Part shown: positions 1 to 10,915 of the stretch, piece by piece
Position numbering within the stretch: position 1 is the stretch's first letter
Layout: the number at the start of each line of letters is the position of its first letter
Origin: an uncultured Verrucomicrobiae bacterium
GTDB lineage: Bacteria > Verrucomicrobiota > Verrucomicrobiia > Limisphaerales > AAA164-E04
DNA: 64,000 nt
Direction: 5' to 3'
NCBI GenBank assembly: GCA_951813855.1
Contig: OX638380.1
Span: 3,612,876-3,676,875, forward strand
The notes under the pieces: generated by a model
Databases searched by the model: none
What the model saw: only the letters and a program-made list of their open reading frames with translations
Told to the model about the DNA's origin: nothing
Program-made: the position numbers and the translations under genes

Positions 1-233
1 GCGTGACGTCGAACCGTCGCCGAAACGATCACGCGCGTCCCGCGATCATCCGGTATCGGCGATGATTGATCAAGGTCGGGAGTGGGGTCAGGTTCGAGAA
101 CCGAAGGCTCGTCGGAATTAGGGATTCAAGGCGGGAACAAGATTAATGCGACCGGAACGCACGGGCCGATCGGATTGCGTCCGGCGGCTTATCGACAGTG
201 GCCTATCGTCGCTGGGCGAGTCCGGTGGCCGGT
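1..233. other. No gene seen
   Basis: No convincing reading frame, RNA gene or repeat was recognised in this stretch at the left edge. It lies outside the first element terminus at position 234. Confidence 0.4.
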
Positions 234-483
234 CAGCAATTCCCACTGAAGTCAGGCCAGATAGTAATTGTGTGAAATTTAATTAAAAATATGTTAAATA
301 CAGTCGAAAAGCGGATTATCAAGACTGATTTCAGATAAAATTTTGTTTTTTCCCTTGATCAGGTGATTTATTTTGCGTTTCGTCCGATAGACGGACGAGC
401 TCAGAACGCACCACTCCGAGCTCGATCTCAATCGAGTTTTTTTTGAGGTCGCCGACTAGCGATCTCAGTCAGAATATCGCCGA
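234..483. mobile_element. Left end of an element H copy (3' flank of its transposase)
   Basis: Positions 234-251 read CAGCAATTCCCACTGAAG, matching the terminus of the intact element H at 7510-9316 (CAGCAACTCCCACT at its right end) and the termini at 13338 and 14506. In the intact copy about 250 bases separate the left terminus from the transposase stop codon. Here the same 250 bases lie between 234 and 483, where element D interrupts, and the transposase C-terminus resumes at 5102. This is therefore inferred to be the far end of the element H copy whose coding part is at 5102-5583. Confidence 0.55.
421..444 (+). terminator. Possible intrinsic terminator
   Basis: A six-base stem (CTCGAT, four-base loop, ATCGAG) is followed directly by eight T residues on the plus strand. 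The stem is short. It would stop plus-strand transcripts entering the insertion-sequence pile from the left. Confidence 0.4.
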
Positions 484-1574
484 CTAGCCTCGATTCCCAA
501 CGGCCATAATTGATGTGAAGCCTGTCACCCCCGATCACAGAAAGCTAATCCGTAGTCGGCGTTCTTGAAGCCAAGGCACAGCGATGTCGGTTTCATCGTA
601 GGCGGCATTGAGAAGGAACGGATTGTTTGCCCGTCGACCGATCCGGACTTCGATGCTGTCGTTGCCGATCGTGATGTCCGCCGGTGCTTTGATAAAGTTC
701 CGGAATAGTGTGCGAGATTTCGCGGTCTGCTTGCCATTGCCGATCCGAACAGCCAGCAGCCGATACAGGCCGCTGGCCATGAGAGTGAGTTGCAGGTCGA
801 GATCAATCTTCATCGGCACGGCCGCGGACAGTGCATCCATGTGGAAGAAGTCGATCGCGTCAGCGATGGCGTTCTCGATCACCATCCGCCGGGCATAGCG
901 GTCGACAAGTTGGCTGGCAGGCGTTTTCATCTGGTTAGTGAGCAGCAAGGTGGGTTGTTCATGACCCAAATCGCACACGGCGAGCTGCCGGATGTCTTCG
1001 GGATAGCCGGAGATTTGAACGCGTTGGTCCAACACCCGCGGCGTGCGGTAGATACGTCCGACATTGTTTAAACGCACCTGTTTCCAGTCACTCTGCGGCA
1101 AGGTGGCAATAGCATCGAGCAGCGATTTAGAACGTTTGCGCAGGGTCAGAAAATCAATGCCCCTGGCGTTGATTCGTCCGAGATTAGCATGAGTCGTCAG
1201 CCGGGAATCGAAGACTAACTCTCTGGGCGGTCCGCCGTGGCGTTGCTCCCAAAACTCGATGAAGCGGAGAATTTCGTCGTTCTGATCCTTCTTGCGGACT
1301 TGGGCATTGGCGTAACAGAACAGGCGAGCATCGGCATCACGGGCCAAGAATGCCAGGATGCCTTTCTGCCTGGGCTTCACTTGGAGACATCGTGTTTTTC
1401 GATGGGCGTCTCTGGATCCTTGCCGTGCCAGGGGATGGTGTGGAAATCCAGATCGAAGGAACCGTCCCCTTCAAGGTCGGTTTCCAAGCTCAGACTTCCT
1501 GACACGATCGGACCAGAAAAATGGGGTTAAACCACCAAAAGCCAGTAAATACGCCCTTTTTTGGAAATGAGAGA

Positions 1575-1603
1575 TTGATTATTCTTGCATGATGCGTTAT
1601 AAT
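1575..1603 (+). promoter_or_regulatory. Promoter of the element M transposase
   Basis: TTGATT (1575-1580), a 17-base spacer and a consensus TATAAT (1598-1603) form a strong sigma-70-type promoter, conserved in the second copy near 5690. The -10 box ends only 7 bases before the GTG at 1611, so the transcript would be leaderless if that GTG is used; otherwise translation starts inside, for example at the ATG at 1692. Confidence 0.6.
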
Positions 1604-1610
1604 CTGTTTT

Positions 1611-3845
1611 GTGCACCAAAACGGGTATCTGGCTTCGCTTCCTGAGGGTTTTCGGCCTCAAAATCCGATCGTGATCAATGGTAATATCGCCATGTCATCG
1701 CAAGACGGAATGACTTGTTATCTCGACAATTTGGAACCGATATTCGCGCATCCCGATAAGGATCGGATCTCGAGGCGTGTGATCATGGGGATGCTTCATG
1801 TGGTGAATCATATTTCTCAGAAACGATTGGCCGAGGTGTTTGAGGTCCATCGCAACACGGTATCAAATTCCGTGACTCGGTACCGGGTTGGTGGATTAAG
1901 TTCTTTTTATCAAAAAAAGTCCGGTCGACGTCGTACGGTTCTGACCCCCAAGGTGATCAAACTAGGCAGTCAATTGTTAGCCGAAGGCATGAGTCAACGT
2001 GGTGCCGCCAAGGTATTGGGAATCAATTGGGTCACCTTTCATTTGGGTTGCAAAGCGGGAGTGATTACCATGCCGTCAAAGTCCTCGGATTCGATGGAAA
2101 CCCTCGAATCCAAGGAACGGTCTCTCCAGGCTACGGAACGTTCCGAACGGAATACTAAAGATCGACATACCCCAATGGGGCGTGCGACTCATGACGTTAG
2201 GGGGCGACAATTGGCCGCCAGAGGAAAGCTGGAAGAGGTTAAACCCATTTTCAATCAGGCCCATAAAGCCGTGGAAAACGGAGGAGTGTTAACCGCCTTG
2301 CCATTTTTACTCCAGGAAGGATTGTTACTCGGGGTGGAAACAAATTTGAAACTTTCGAACGGTTATTACGGAGTGACATCGATCTTGAATTTTCTTGCCT
2401 TCCTTAGTTTGGCTCGAGTGAGGAATCCAGAAGCCCTTCGCTATGAAGCACCGGGTGAATGGGGTATTATCTTAGGTTTGGATCGATGCCCTGAGGTCAA
2501 AACCTTACGCCAGAAGATTCAGGATCCATCCGAAAACCAACAGGACATCAAAGCGTGGCAAAACAACTTGTTTCAGCACTGGGTAAATCAGACCCCAGAG
2601 GCCGCCGCGACCCTGTTGATTGACGGACATTCGAAAGTCTATACCGGTCGCAAAGGTAATCTCCACAAGCACTATGTCTCGCGTGAAAAGCTTTGCCTTC
2701 CAGCGACAGTGGGTTACTGGCTCAACGCCTTGGGAGGCTGCCCTTTGATGTATCTGCATCAGGCCCTCGACCCTCAAATGGTAACGATGATCGAACAAGA
2801 GATCGTCCCGGAATTGAGACAGCTCGGCAAAGTGGACGATCCCGGTCCTGACTTGAGCCAGAATCAGTCGGTAGCTCCCTCGATTACTTTGGTCTTCGAT
2901 CGAGAAGGTTGGTCGCCACAATTATTTGAGAAACTGGCCAAGGTCGGCATCGCGGTGATTACTTGGATCAAAAACCGGCAAAGCGAAGATTGGCCATCAA
3001 GCGCCTTCCAAGAAACGGAAGTGCCGATTTATGGTCCCGCGGAAACACTCTCGAGAAAAGAGTGGTTAGCCGAACAAAGCCTCCAACTTACCCCGAGACT
3101 AAAGGTTCGGGAAATTAGAAAACTAACGGATAAAGGTCGCCAATTATCCATCATGACTACCCATCCGACTTTGCCCCTTTCCAAAGTTGCTGGCTCCATG
3201 TTGTCACGATGGTCTCAAGAAAATTTCTTCAAGTATATGAGACAAGAATTCAATTTGGATGCCCTGACCACTCAAGGACTCGAAGAAATCGATCCCGATA
3301 GCCAAGTTGTCAATCCTGAAGCTAGCCAACTCAATAAGAAAGTTAAGCGAACTCAACAACGGTTAGGTCAACTCAGAAATCGACTGTCTGAAACGACCAT
3401 GTCAAGTAAAGTTGAGATTAAATATCGAACGCAATTAACCCAATTAGAAACTGAATTGCAACCAATGAAAGCAGAGCTTAAAGTCATTCCAACGCACGTC
3501 AAAGCGGGACAGTTATCAAAACCACTTCAAACCTTGCCTTCCGTCGATCGTATGATCTATGAGACGGTACGGATGATCGCCTATCGAACTGAGGTGCGAA
3601 TGATGAGCCCGATTATCTTGGCTCAAGGGAAAAAACGCAATGCAAGAAAACTGTTGCAGGCTTTGTACCAAGCCAAAGCCAACATTATTCCAGAGAAGCG
3701 AAATAAGCTATTACGGGTTCAAGTTCTTGGGCTCGGCAGCCATGGTCTCGATCAATCACTTGCCGGATTATTCTCCGAGCTGAATGCTTCCGCCACGATT
3801 TATCCTGGCACGGATCTTCGAATGTTTTACAAGTTTGCAGACTAA
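1611..3845 (+). CDS. Element M transposase (unclassified DDE family)
   Basis: This 744-residue protein is the only gene of element M. The N-terminal 170 residues look DNA-binding: an LAEVFEVHRNTVSNSVTRY helix-turn-helix, then a second repeat around SQRGAAKVLGINWVTFHLG. A candidate catalytic triad is visible: D in LLIDGHSKVYTG, D in LVFDREGWSP, and E in SRWSQENFFKYMRQEF. The last 200 residues contain a charged, probably coiled-coil stretch rich in Q, L and E. The GTG start lacks a ribosome binding site because the promoter abuts it; ATG at 1692 is an alternative. The frame is intact. The transposase role is inferred from the terminal repeats, target duplication and DDE-like motifs, not from a recognised family. 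Confidence 0.8.
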   Translation: MHQNGYLASLPEGFRPQNPIVINGNIAMSSQDGMTCYLDNLEPIFAHPDKDRISRRVIMGMLHVVNHISQKRLAEVFEVHRNTVSNSVTRYRVGGLSSFYQKKSGRRRTVLTPKVIKLGSQLLAEGMSQRGAAKVLGINWVTFHLGCKAGVITMPSKSSDSMETLESKERSLQATERSERNTKDRHTPMGRATHDVRGRQLAARGKLEEVKPIFNQAHKAVENGGVLTALPFLLQEGLLLGVETNLKLSNGYYGVTSILNFLAFLSLARVRNPEALRYEAPGEWGIILGLDRCPEVKTLRQKIQDPSENQQDIKAWQNNLFQHWVNQTPEAAATLLIDGHSKVYTGRKGNLHKHYVSREKLCLPATVGYWLNALGGCPLMYLHQALDPQMVTMIEQEIVPELRQLGKVDDPGPDLSQNQSVAPSITLVFDREGWSPQLFEKLAKVGIAVITWIKNRQSEDWPSSAFQETEVPIYGPAETLSRKEWLAEQSLQLTPRLKVREIRKLTDKGRQLSIMTTHPTLPLSKVAGSMLSRWSQENFFKYMRQEFNLDALTTQGLEEIDPDSQVVNPEASQLNKKVKRTQQRLGQLRNRLSETTMSSKVEIKYRTQLTQLETELQPMKAELKVIPTHVKAGQLSKPLQTLPSVDRMIYETVRMIAYRTEVRMMSPIILAQGKKRNARKLLQALYQAKANIIPEKRNKLLRVQVLGLGSHGLDQSLAGLFSELNASATIYPGTDLRMFYKFAD

Positions 3846-5101
3846 CGGTTATGCACAAAACAATTTTAACACGGGTCAGGAAGTCTGAAGCTATTCAGTG
3901 TCCGGTGCCAGCGGTCCATGAGAACGAGGCACCGTTTCGGGTCGACGCGCCCGGAATACTCGGTCAGGGTGGAGCGTTTCGGCATGACGTTCAATCCGGC
4001 AAACAAGGCGATTCCAGGATCGAGAATGTCGGCCATGACATGCGGCGGCCGGCCTAACCCCCAGAGTTTCAATGCTAACAGAGACCGGAATGCGTGACTC
4101 GCGGGGATCATCGCGCTACCCGGCATGTCGCTGTCAGTAACAATTTGATCGAGATTGAGCCGGACGAGTTCGGAGACGAACAAAAACAGTCCGCCGAATT
4201 CAGTGTGCAGTCGTTGCGGCGCCAGATTGAGTTCCCGAGCGTCGGCAGCCGGGGCGGCGACGGGTCGCAGAGCGGCTTCGCGTCTGCCGGGCGATCGGCG
4301 CGGCAGCTTGCTGATGCCGTTTTGGTGAAGGGTGCGCTGTACGGTAGTCGTTCCGGCAGGCATCCCTTCGTCCGTAAGCTTCCGGCTGATGTCCCCGACC
4401 GAGAGGTCAAAATTCTTGCGAAGTTCCAGGATCCGCCGGTCCCGCCGCAGTCGAAGAGGTTCCTCAGGGTTCACTTTCGGCCCCGGTTTGTGCTCGGCGA
4501 AAAAAACTGACAGGTCGAGTTTTCTGCGATATTTCGTGCACAGATTGCGGAAGGATCCGAGGCTGTAGCCGAAGCGTTCCGCGGCCTTCCGAGTCTCAAG
4601 GCCCTCGACGAAGTGAGCCCTCAAGGCTTCGTACTGACGATGTGTCCGAGTTTCCGGCTTGAGGAAAGGTTCGGTCAAGTCTGTCATATCAATTCGTACA
4701 GTTTGAATATAACTGCCACAATACTACACAATTGACGTTAGAGCAAGTCGGAAAGGCATGAAAATTCGCTGAATGTGTCGCTTGCCACGAACTTTCGGCT
4801 TTAAATGCTTGAAATAAAGCCTTTATTTAGGGTGCAAGTTCTAAATAGGATTCAGGTTCGCGACTGGATGTTTGCTTAATAATTTATCATAACACCTTGA
4901 CGATTGCATCCAAAAACCCATGATTCAATGATTTCATGCTGGCTGCATCGGGATTTTCAAAGTGCCGAAAACCACCTGAAGAGACGGTTAATAGAAAAAC
5001 CCCCCTTAAACGCCACTCACTGAATGGTATTGGAATAAATCAATGAGCCTTGTCCCGTAGGCTGATTCACATTAATTGTTGCCGTTGGGAATTGAGGCTA
5101 G

Positions 5102-5583
5102 GTGGGGGCAGCAGGTTTAAGCACGAAATCGAGCATCCCATACACGAGTAACTGGTAGAGATGGCTCCACCCCGTGAGACAATACATGCGAAGATGGCAC
5201 CTGATTTCTACCCAGACTTTCTGGAGCGAATTGATCATATAATGCGCCCGTTTAAAGAGAGGACAGGCGATCAGTTCCATTTGATCTACCAGCACCGCCA
5301 GCATCATCAAAAACAGAAACACCGTGGAGAGATGTTCTTTTCCGTGGCCATAATTGTGCTCCAACTGGTACCCGCAATTTTTCAAACTATTAAAAGTATC
5401 CTCTATTTGCCACCGGCTGCGACCGGCTCGCGCTATTTTTTTAACATTGGAGTAATTGATTTCTCAATCCGTGATCCAAGAAAAAATCGCTGACTTTTCA
5501 CCCGGAGCCTGGATTTCGCACCATAAGAAATTAATTTTAAGATCCAGATTATCTTTGTTCAACGGCTGTTGATTCACCCAGAT
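5102..5583 (-). pseudogene. Element H transposase, C-terminal fragment
   Basis: The frame contains RAGRSRWQIEDTFNSLKNCG followed by YQLEHNYGHGKEHLSTV, matching the intact element H protein (RAGRARWKVENETFNTLKNQ, then GYHLEHNYGHGHKHL). An in-frame TGA interrupts it (ITD, stop, EINYSNV), where the pattern suggests a former leucine. The 5' side is cut off by element M copy 2 at 5584 and the 3' side by element D at 5101. It is a dead remnant. Confidence 0.7.
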
Positions 5584-7509
5584 CAGACTTCCTGACACGA
5601 TCGGACCAGAAAAACGGGGTTAAACCACCAAAAGCCAGTAAATACGCCCTTTTGGGGAAATGAGAGATTGATTATTCTTGCATGATGCGTTATAATATGG
5701 TTTTGTGCACCAAAACGGGTATCTGGCTTCGCTTCCTGAGGGTTTTCGGCCTCAAAATCCGATCGTGATCAATGATAATATCGCCATGTCATCGCAAGAC
5801 GGCATGACTTGTTATCTCGACAATTTGGAACCGATATTCGCGCATCCCGATAATGATCGGATCTCGAGGCGTGTGATCATGGGGATGCTTCATGTGGTGA
5901 ATCATATTTCTCAGAAACGATTGGCCGAGGTGTTTGAAGTCCATCGCAACACGGTATCAAATTCAGTGACTCGGTACCGGGTTGGTGGATTAGGTTCTTT
6001 TTATCAAAAAAAGTCTGGTCGACGTCGTACGGTTCTGACCCCCAAGGTGATTAAACGAGGCCGTCAATTGTTAGCCGAAGGCATGAGTCAACGTGGTGCC
6101 GCCAAGGTATTGGGAATCAATTGGGTCACCTTTCATTTGGGTTGCAAAGCGGGAGTGATAAGTGTGCCGTCAAAGTCCTCGGCTTCGATGGAAACCCTCG
6201 AATCCGAGGAACGGTCTCTCCAGGCGACGGAACGTTCCGAACGGAATACTAAAGATCGACATACCTCAATGGGGCGTGCGACTTATGACGTTATGGGGCG
6301 ACAATTGGCCGCCAAAAAAAAGCTGGAAGAGGTGAAACCCATTTTCAATCAGGCCCATAAAGCCGTGGTAAACGGAGGAGTGTTAACCCTAAAGGATCCC
6401 CTCGATTTTTTAGACGGTTTTAAACATATTGAAACTCTTCAAACAACAGTTTTTTCAGATGTTTCATTGCTTGGTTCAGTTCTTCCAGTGTGAATATAAA
6501 CTTCTGGTTTTTCCACACCTCTTTTCCCAGATACACTATGGAAAGAACGGCTCGATTTCGAATGGTATTGGCCTGAAAATGTTTTGCTATTCCACGAGTA
6601 GTTCCAGCAAATCCCAGAAGCCAGAACGCAAATGTGGCAACGGCAGCTATGAGGAGAAGGATGGCACCACGCTCAGGACTCTTGGTAGATGCATCGCGGA
6701 GCCCAAAACCGAATCGGTGACTTTTCAAATCCCGGAAATTTTCTTCTATCTGCATTCGCTGTGAGTAGATTCGCTTGATGAGTTTTGCGGTTCTTCGTTC
6801 ATGAGGCAATGAGGTGGCTAGAAGCCATGGGGTTTTGTAACTGAGCTGGTATTTTGCATTCCTGGATTTGTTCCTGGCATTTCTTTTATTCCCGGTCTTT
6901 CGTTGTTGGCCCCTCACCAGATACAGCTTGCAGCTGAAGCATTTGGTGACTGTCAAACATGTCGATCCGATATGTCGAATGCGGGCTGTGGCCTTGGCGT
7001 AGAGCGTTGAAATCAGGCTCCAGTCCTTTGTCTCCGGGTCCTGATACCTGACTTTGCCTCGTACACGTCCGAGGAAATGTCCACCATGATCCAATACATC
7101 TTGATACCATGGCACACGGTATCCTGCATCCGTAACCACGTTGGGTTTGCAGCCTTCCGGCAACAAGGACATGAGCCTCCGAATGAACGTTCTGTGAACT
7201 TTGTCGTTGTTGTATTTGCTTTCAGGATGCACTTCTTCGTAGATGACCATCGACCGTCCTTTGACAGGTACCGCTGCTCTGAGTATCATCAACTTGTCGT
7301 TGGTCGTGACCCCTGTATCTGCCCAGTCGACGAGAATCACTGGTTTTCTGACATTCATCAGCAATGTCGCAGCCATGGCGGTATAGAATCCCATCAGTTC
7401 TTTGTACCGGTGATAATTGACGAGTAGTCGGTCAATCGCCTTGATTTTGTGCTTGGATAGCGCCGCCCCGTCTCGGTTGCGCCCCAGCATTGTCAGCGTC
7501 AGGGTATCG

Positions 7510-9316
7510 CAGAACCTCCCACTAGCAGAATTTCCAGGGCGTTACAGTAGGTCACACGAGATCATCATCGACGTGAATGGAGGAGAATCAAGTTGTTTTT
7601 GGTATCAATCGATGAAAAAATGCCGAATTTTACTTTTCTAGTGGTTATAATCAGGAAGTTTCAAGTGAGGAGAATATAGCGGTGACGTTTCGACTATTTT
7701 CCTAAAAAAAACAGTCGGTTTATCGACGTATTAATTTCGGTTAAGTTCGACGCCAGGTCTCAGCTGGTGTCGGGTATACCTATCGGGGTCGCATTGTTTC
7801 CTAAGGCTATGCGATCGTAGAGGGATTGCCAGTTTGGAATGATGAATTCCGTAAACAGACTGCGGATTCGTATTCGAAGATAGCTGAGTTTTTTCGTTTT
7901 GGCGAGTGCGGCTTGAAATACTTTGCAGCATCTGAGTTCAATTTGATCAATTAAAAAGGCCAAAAACATTATCATCGCTAAAACGGTTGTCAAATGCTTG
8001 TGACCATGGCCATAATTGTGTTCCAAATGATAACCTTGATTTTTCAACGTGTTAAACGTTTCATTTTCCACTTTCCAGCGAGCCCGACCCGCACGCATCA
8101 AACGCTCTAAGGTGTCTGGGGTTACGGATAAGGCCGTGATCCAACAATTATAATATCTCACCTTCCCCGTCTCATCGACTTCTCGGTATTCAATGAGATT
8201 GACCTTGAGATAGTCCCAGGAGTCGTTCAGGCTCACATCTTCCAAGTAGCGGAACTCATGCCGAATATTCTGCTTGTCGATGATCACATGTAGTTTGACT
8301 TGGGAACTGGCGTCCAGTTTTTCGAATAATTTCGTGAGCTTTTTGCGCTTGGCCACAATGAGATATTCCATATCGTAATCCCGCAACAGTTCAATCACTG
8401 GGCCGGCGGCATAAAGCCCATCCAGCAGCACGATGATCTTCATATGGGGGTGTTCGCGACGTAAATCAGCGAGGAGTCTTTTGATCGCATTGAGTTCACA
8501 GTCGTTGTTGTTCGTGCCGTCTTGTTGCTGGATCGGTTCGGGTGCCAGAGGAATCACTTGTTTTTGCGCCGGATGGACGATGACCGCGGCTAATAACTGA
8601 TGAATAAAACTGATTTTGCCACTCCGGTGTTCGATTTGGCAACAGTTATCGCAGTGGACGGATTCCGAATGAAACACTCACGTGCCGTCAATACTAATCA
8701 AATACGCCCCATCCAGATACCGATAGGCTTCTAACATCTTTCCTCGTTGCACCAAGGCCAGCAGGGCTTTGAAAACGGGGCGTAGCTGAGCGGGTTCCAG
8801 CAAGTCGAGAACCTTCCGCATGGCCGTGTCGCAAGGCACCTTAAGGACCCCGAACAGCCGCTCCATGTTGGCGCGAATCGTGTCGTTTTGGCGAGTGTCC
8901 CGATCGAATTTCAAAAGAGACTTATATTTGAGTTTAAACAAGGCCAAAGCCGACATCAAATAATCGGTCAGCGTGAATTCGCGGGGTTGAACTGGCGATT
9001 TGATTTTATCGAATTGTGCTTTCGCCAGTTTCAGCATGCTTTCGACGTTCAAATGTTTCCGGAAACCAGGGATCCAAGACATTTTCGTTCTTCAGGTGAC
9101 CGACCGAAATCGAATTTCCGGTCTGAGATTGCAGATTGAGGCACTCCATCTGACTCGCGGTCAGATTCCGTAGGCTACGGCTCGAACTAGGGCACACCGG
9201 ACGTTACCATACCACATCTTGGGGCATTTCGCTGAATTTTTTGGAGAAAAGTTTACGAAAGGCGATGACAAAATCCCCCTAAAACAATGCCTTTAAGGGG
9301 CTAGTGGGAGTTGCTG
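7510..9316 (-). mobile_element. Element H, complete ends, 1807 bp
   Basis: Perfect 9-base duplications AGGGTATCG flank it at 7501-7509 and 9317-9325. Termini are CAGAACCTCCCACTAGC (left) and CAGCAACTCCCACTAGC (right, reversed). It carries one transposase gene on the minus strand, with about 250 bases between its stop and the left terminus. The termini identify other partial copies at 234, 13338 and 14506. Confidence 0.8.
7760..9082 (-). pseudogene. Element H transposase with an in-frame TGA
   Basis: The coding sequence runs from 9082 to 7760 in one frame, broken only by TGA at about 8675-8677. The interrupted motif reads ISIDGT, stop, VFHSESVHCDNCC; the sister copy at 13.7 kb reads SMDGTGVFSSNHLHCEHCC, so the stop replaces a GGA glycine. 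The product of about 440 residues would be a DDE transposase: D in SIDGT, D in VLLDGLYAAG, and E in the C-terminal RARWKVENETFNTLK segment. The HCxxCC motif may bind metal. It probably belongs to the IS4 superfamily, as the 9-bp duplication suggests, but the subgroup is not certain. Confidence 0.7.
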
Positions 9317-10915
9317 AGGGTATCGCCTTTGAGTAGCGCGATCACTTGCCGCTAGCAGAGCTTCGACCCGAGCCTTGTGGCCAATTATGGCGTAATCGGC
9401 AATCCAGCAACGCAACATAGTCAACACAGTCAATACATGCATAAACTTCTCTGATCAAAGGACAATGTCCAATTCGACACATTGAACGCGAACTGTTGAT
9501 CAGAGTCAAGCTTTTTAGAATTTTTCGTAAGTCGTTGGAAATCAACGACATACGCTTTGGGGCACCACAGGTTGGCGTCACTGAAACAGTCACGGAACAA
9601 TGTCAATGCATGCATGATGACTGCCCGAATACGGGTTAATACCCGCATTGGCACATGCAACTAGGGCACTTGGTCAGTGGGAAGCACAGGGTCACTTTTT
9701 TCCTGATACCCTTGAAAATCAAGGGTTTTGCGCAGAAATTCGTGGGGATTCGTCAGGTGTTATCCGCCTTGCCATTTTTACTCCAAGAAGGATTGTTACG
9801 CGGGGTTAAAGAAAATTTGAAACTTTCGAACGGTTATTACGGAGTGACATCGATATTGAATTTTCTTGCCTTCCTTAGTTTGGCCCGAGTGAGGAATCCA
9901 GAAGCTCTTCGCTATGAAGCACCGGGTGAATGGGGTATTATCTTAGGTTTGGATCGATGCCCTGAGGTCAAAACCTTACGCCAGAAGATTCAGGATCCAT
10001 CCGAAAACCAACAGGACATCAAAGCGTGGCAAAACAACTTGTTTCAGCACTGGGTAAATCAGACCCCAGAGGCCGCCGCGACCCTGTTGATTGACGGACA
10101 TTCGAAAGTCTATACCGGTCGCAAAGGTAATCTCCCTAAGCACGATGTCTCGCGTGAAAAGCTTTGCCTTCCAGCTACCGTGGGTTACTGGCTCAACGCC
10201 TTGGGAGGCTGCCCTTTGATGTGCCTGCATCAGGCCCTCGACCCTCAAATGGTAACGATGATCGAACAAGAGATCGTCCCGGAATTGAGGCAGCTCGGCA
10301 AGGTGGACGATCCCGATCCTGACGGGAGCCAGAATCAGTCGGTAGCTCCCTCGATTACTTTGATCTTCGATCGAGAAGGTTGGTCGCCACAATTATTTGA
10401 GAAACTGGCCAAGGTCGGCATTGCGGTGATTACTTGGTTCAAAAACCGGCAAAGCGAAGATTGGCCCTCAAGCACCTTCCAAGAAACGGAAGTGCAGATT
10501 TATGGTCCCGCGGAAACCCTCTCGAGAAAAGAGTGGTTAGCCGAACAAAGCCTTCAACTTACCCCGAGACTAAAGGTTCGGGAAATTAGAAAGCTAACGG
10601 ATAAAGGTCGCCAATTATCCATCGTGACTACCCATCCGACTTTACCCCTTTCCAAAGTTGCTGGCTCCATGTTGTCACGATGGTCTCAAGAAAACTTCTT
10701 CAAGTACCTGAGACAAGAATTCAATTGGGATGCCCTGACTACTCAAGGACTCGAAGAAATCGATCCCGATAGCCAAGTTGTCAATCCCGAAGCTCGCCAA
10801 CTCAACAAGAAAGTTAAGCGAACTCAACAACGGTTAGGCCAACTCAGAAATCGACTGTCTGAAACGACCATATCAAGTAAAGATGAGATTAAATATCAAA
10901 CGCAATTAGCCCAAT

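Larger units (their letters stand above)
1491..3887 (+). mobile_element. Element M copy 1: complete insertion sequence, 2397 bp
   Basis: The left end reads CAGACTTCCTGACACG and the right end, reversed, CAGACTTCCTGACCCG. The flanks are AAGCT on both sides (1486-1490 and 3888-3892), a 5-bp target duplication. Excising the element and one AAGCT restores the interrupted element D gene in frame, which confirms the boundaries. A single long gene fills it. A second, broken copy lies at 5584-10915. I do not recognise the IS family. Confidence 0.85.
535..4687 (-). pseudogene. Element D transposase, split by element M and frameshifted
   Basis: The N-terminal part (4687 down to about 3888) has a helix-turn-helix-like start and ends ...WHRTLNS. 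The C-terminal part resumes below 1491 as LETDLEGDGSFDLDFHTIP and runs to the stop at 535. Removing the insertion and one AAGCT duplication restores the frame exactly (AAT AGC TTG GAA). A second lesion lies near 1380: the frame reads DVSK then TGA, and RQKGILAFLARDADA continues one frame over, so about one base is missing. The intact protein would be about 585 residues. It resembles DDE transposases common in planctomycetes and cyanobacteria, but I cannot name the IS family. It is inactive as it stands. Confidence 0.75.
484..5101 (-). mobile_element. Element D: DDE insertion sequence interrupted by element M
   Basis: Both ends carry a long inverted repeat. Plus strand 484-519 begins CTAGCCTCGATTCCC, and the minus strand from 5101 downward begins CTAGCCTCAATTCCC; about 32 of 36 positions agree. 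Inside lies one minus-strand transposase gene split by a complete copy of element M at 1491-3887. Without that insertion the element would be about 2.2 kb. No clear target duplication was found. It sits inside an element H copy, whose sequence continues on both sides. Confidence 0.65.
6420..9441 (-). pseudogene. IS10-like transposase, split by element H
   Basis: The main body (6420 to about 7500) is a clear IS10 relative: LVDWADTG, VVTDAGYRVPW and YSQRMQIEENFRDLKS, which matches the IS4-family Y-(2)-R-(3)-E-(6)-K signature. The N-terminus lies beyond the nested element at about 9317-9441 (MHVLTVLTMLRCWIADYAI). Joining across one copy of the 9-base repeat gives GDTLTLTMLGRN, the expected IS10 sequence, and a total of about 400 residues, the normal length. 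There is also a frameshift near 9350. The protein is not made intact. Confidence 0.7.
6389..9756 (-). mobile_element. IS10-like (IS4 family) element carrying a nested element H
   Basis: The ends read CTAAAGGATCCCC (left) and CTGACGAATCCCC (right, reversed), the same style as IS10 termini. Nine-base flanks GTGTTAACC (6380-6388) and GTGTTATCC (9757-9765) differ at one position and fit the 9-bp duplication known for IS10/IS4. Element H (7510-9316) is inserted near the start of its transposase gene; without it the element would be about 1.55 kb. Confidence 0.75.
5584..10915 (+). mobile_element. Element M copy 2, interrupted by an IS10-like element and 3'-truncated
   Basis: The left terminus CAGACTTCCTGACACG is intact at 5584. 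Sequence nearly identical to copy 1 runs to 6388, is interrupted by the IS10-like element (6389-9756), and resumes at 9757. Identity stops at about 10915, where an IS30 fragment begins, so the last 430 or so bases and the right terminus are lost. Confidence 0.75.

Noticed and set aside
451..488. Direct repeat GCCGACTAGC at 451-460 and 479-488
   Set aside because: The second copy overlaps the end of element D, and no matching copy exists at its other end, so it is not a target duplication; its meaning is unclear.
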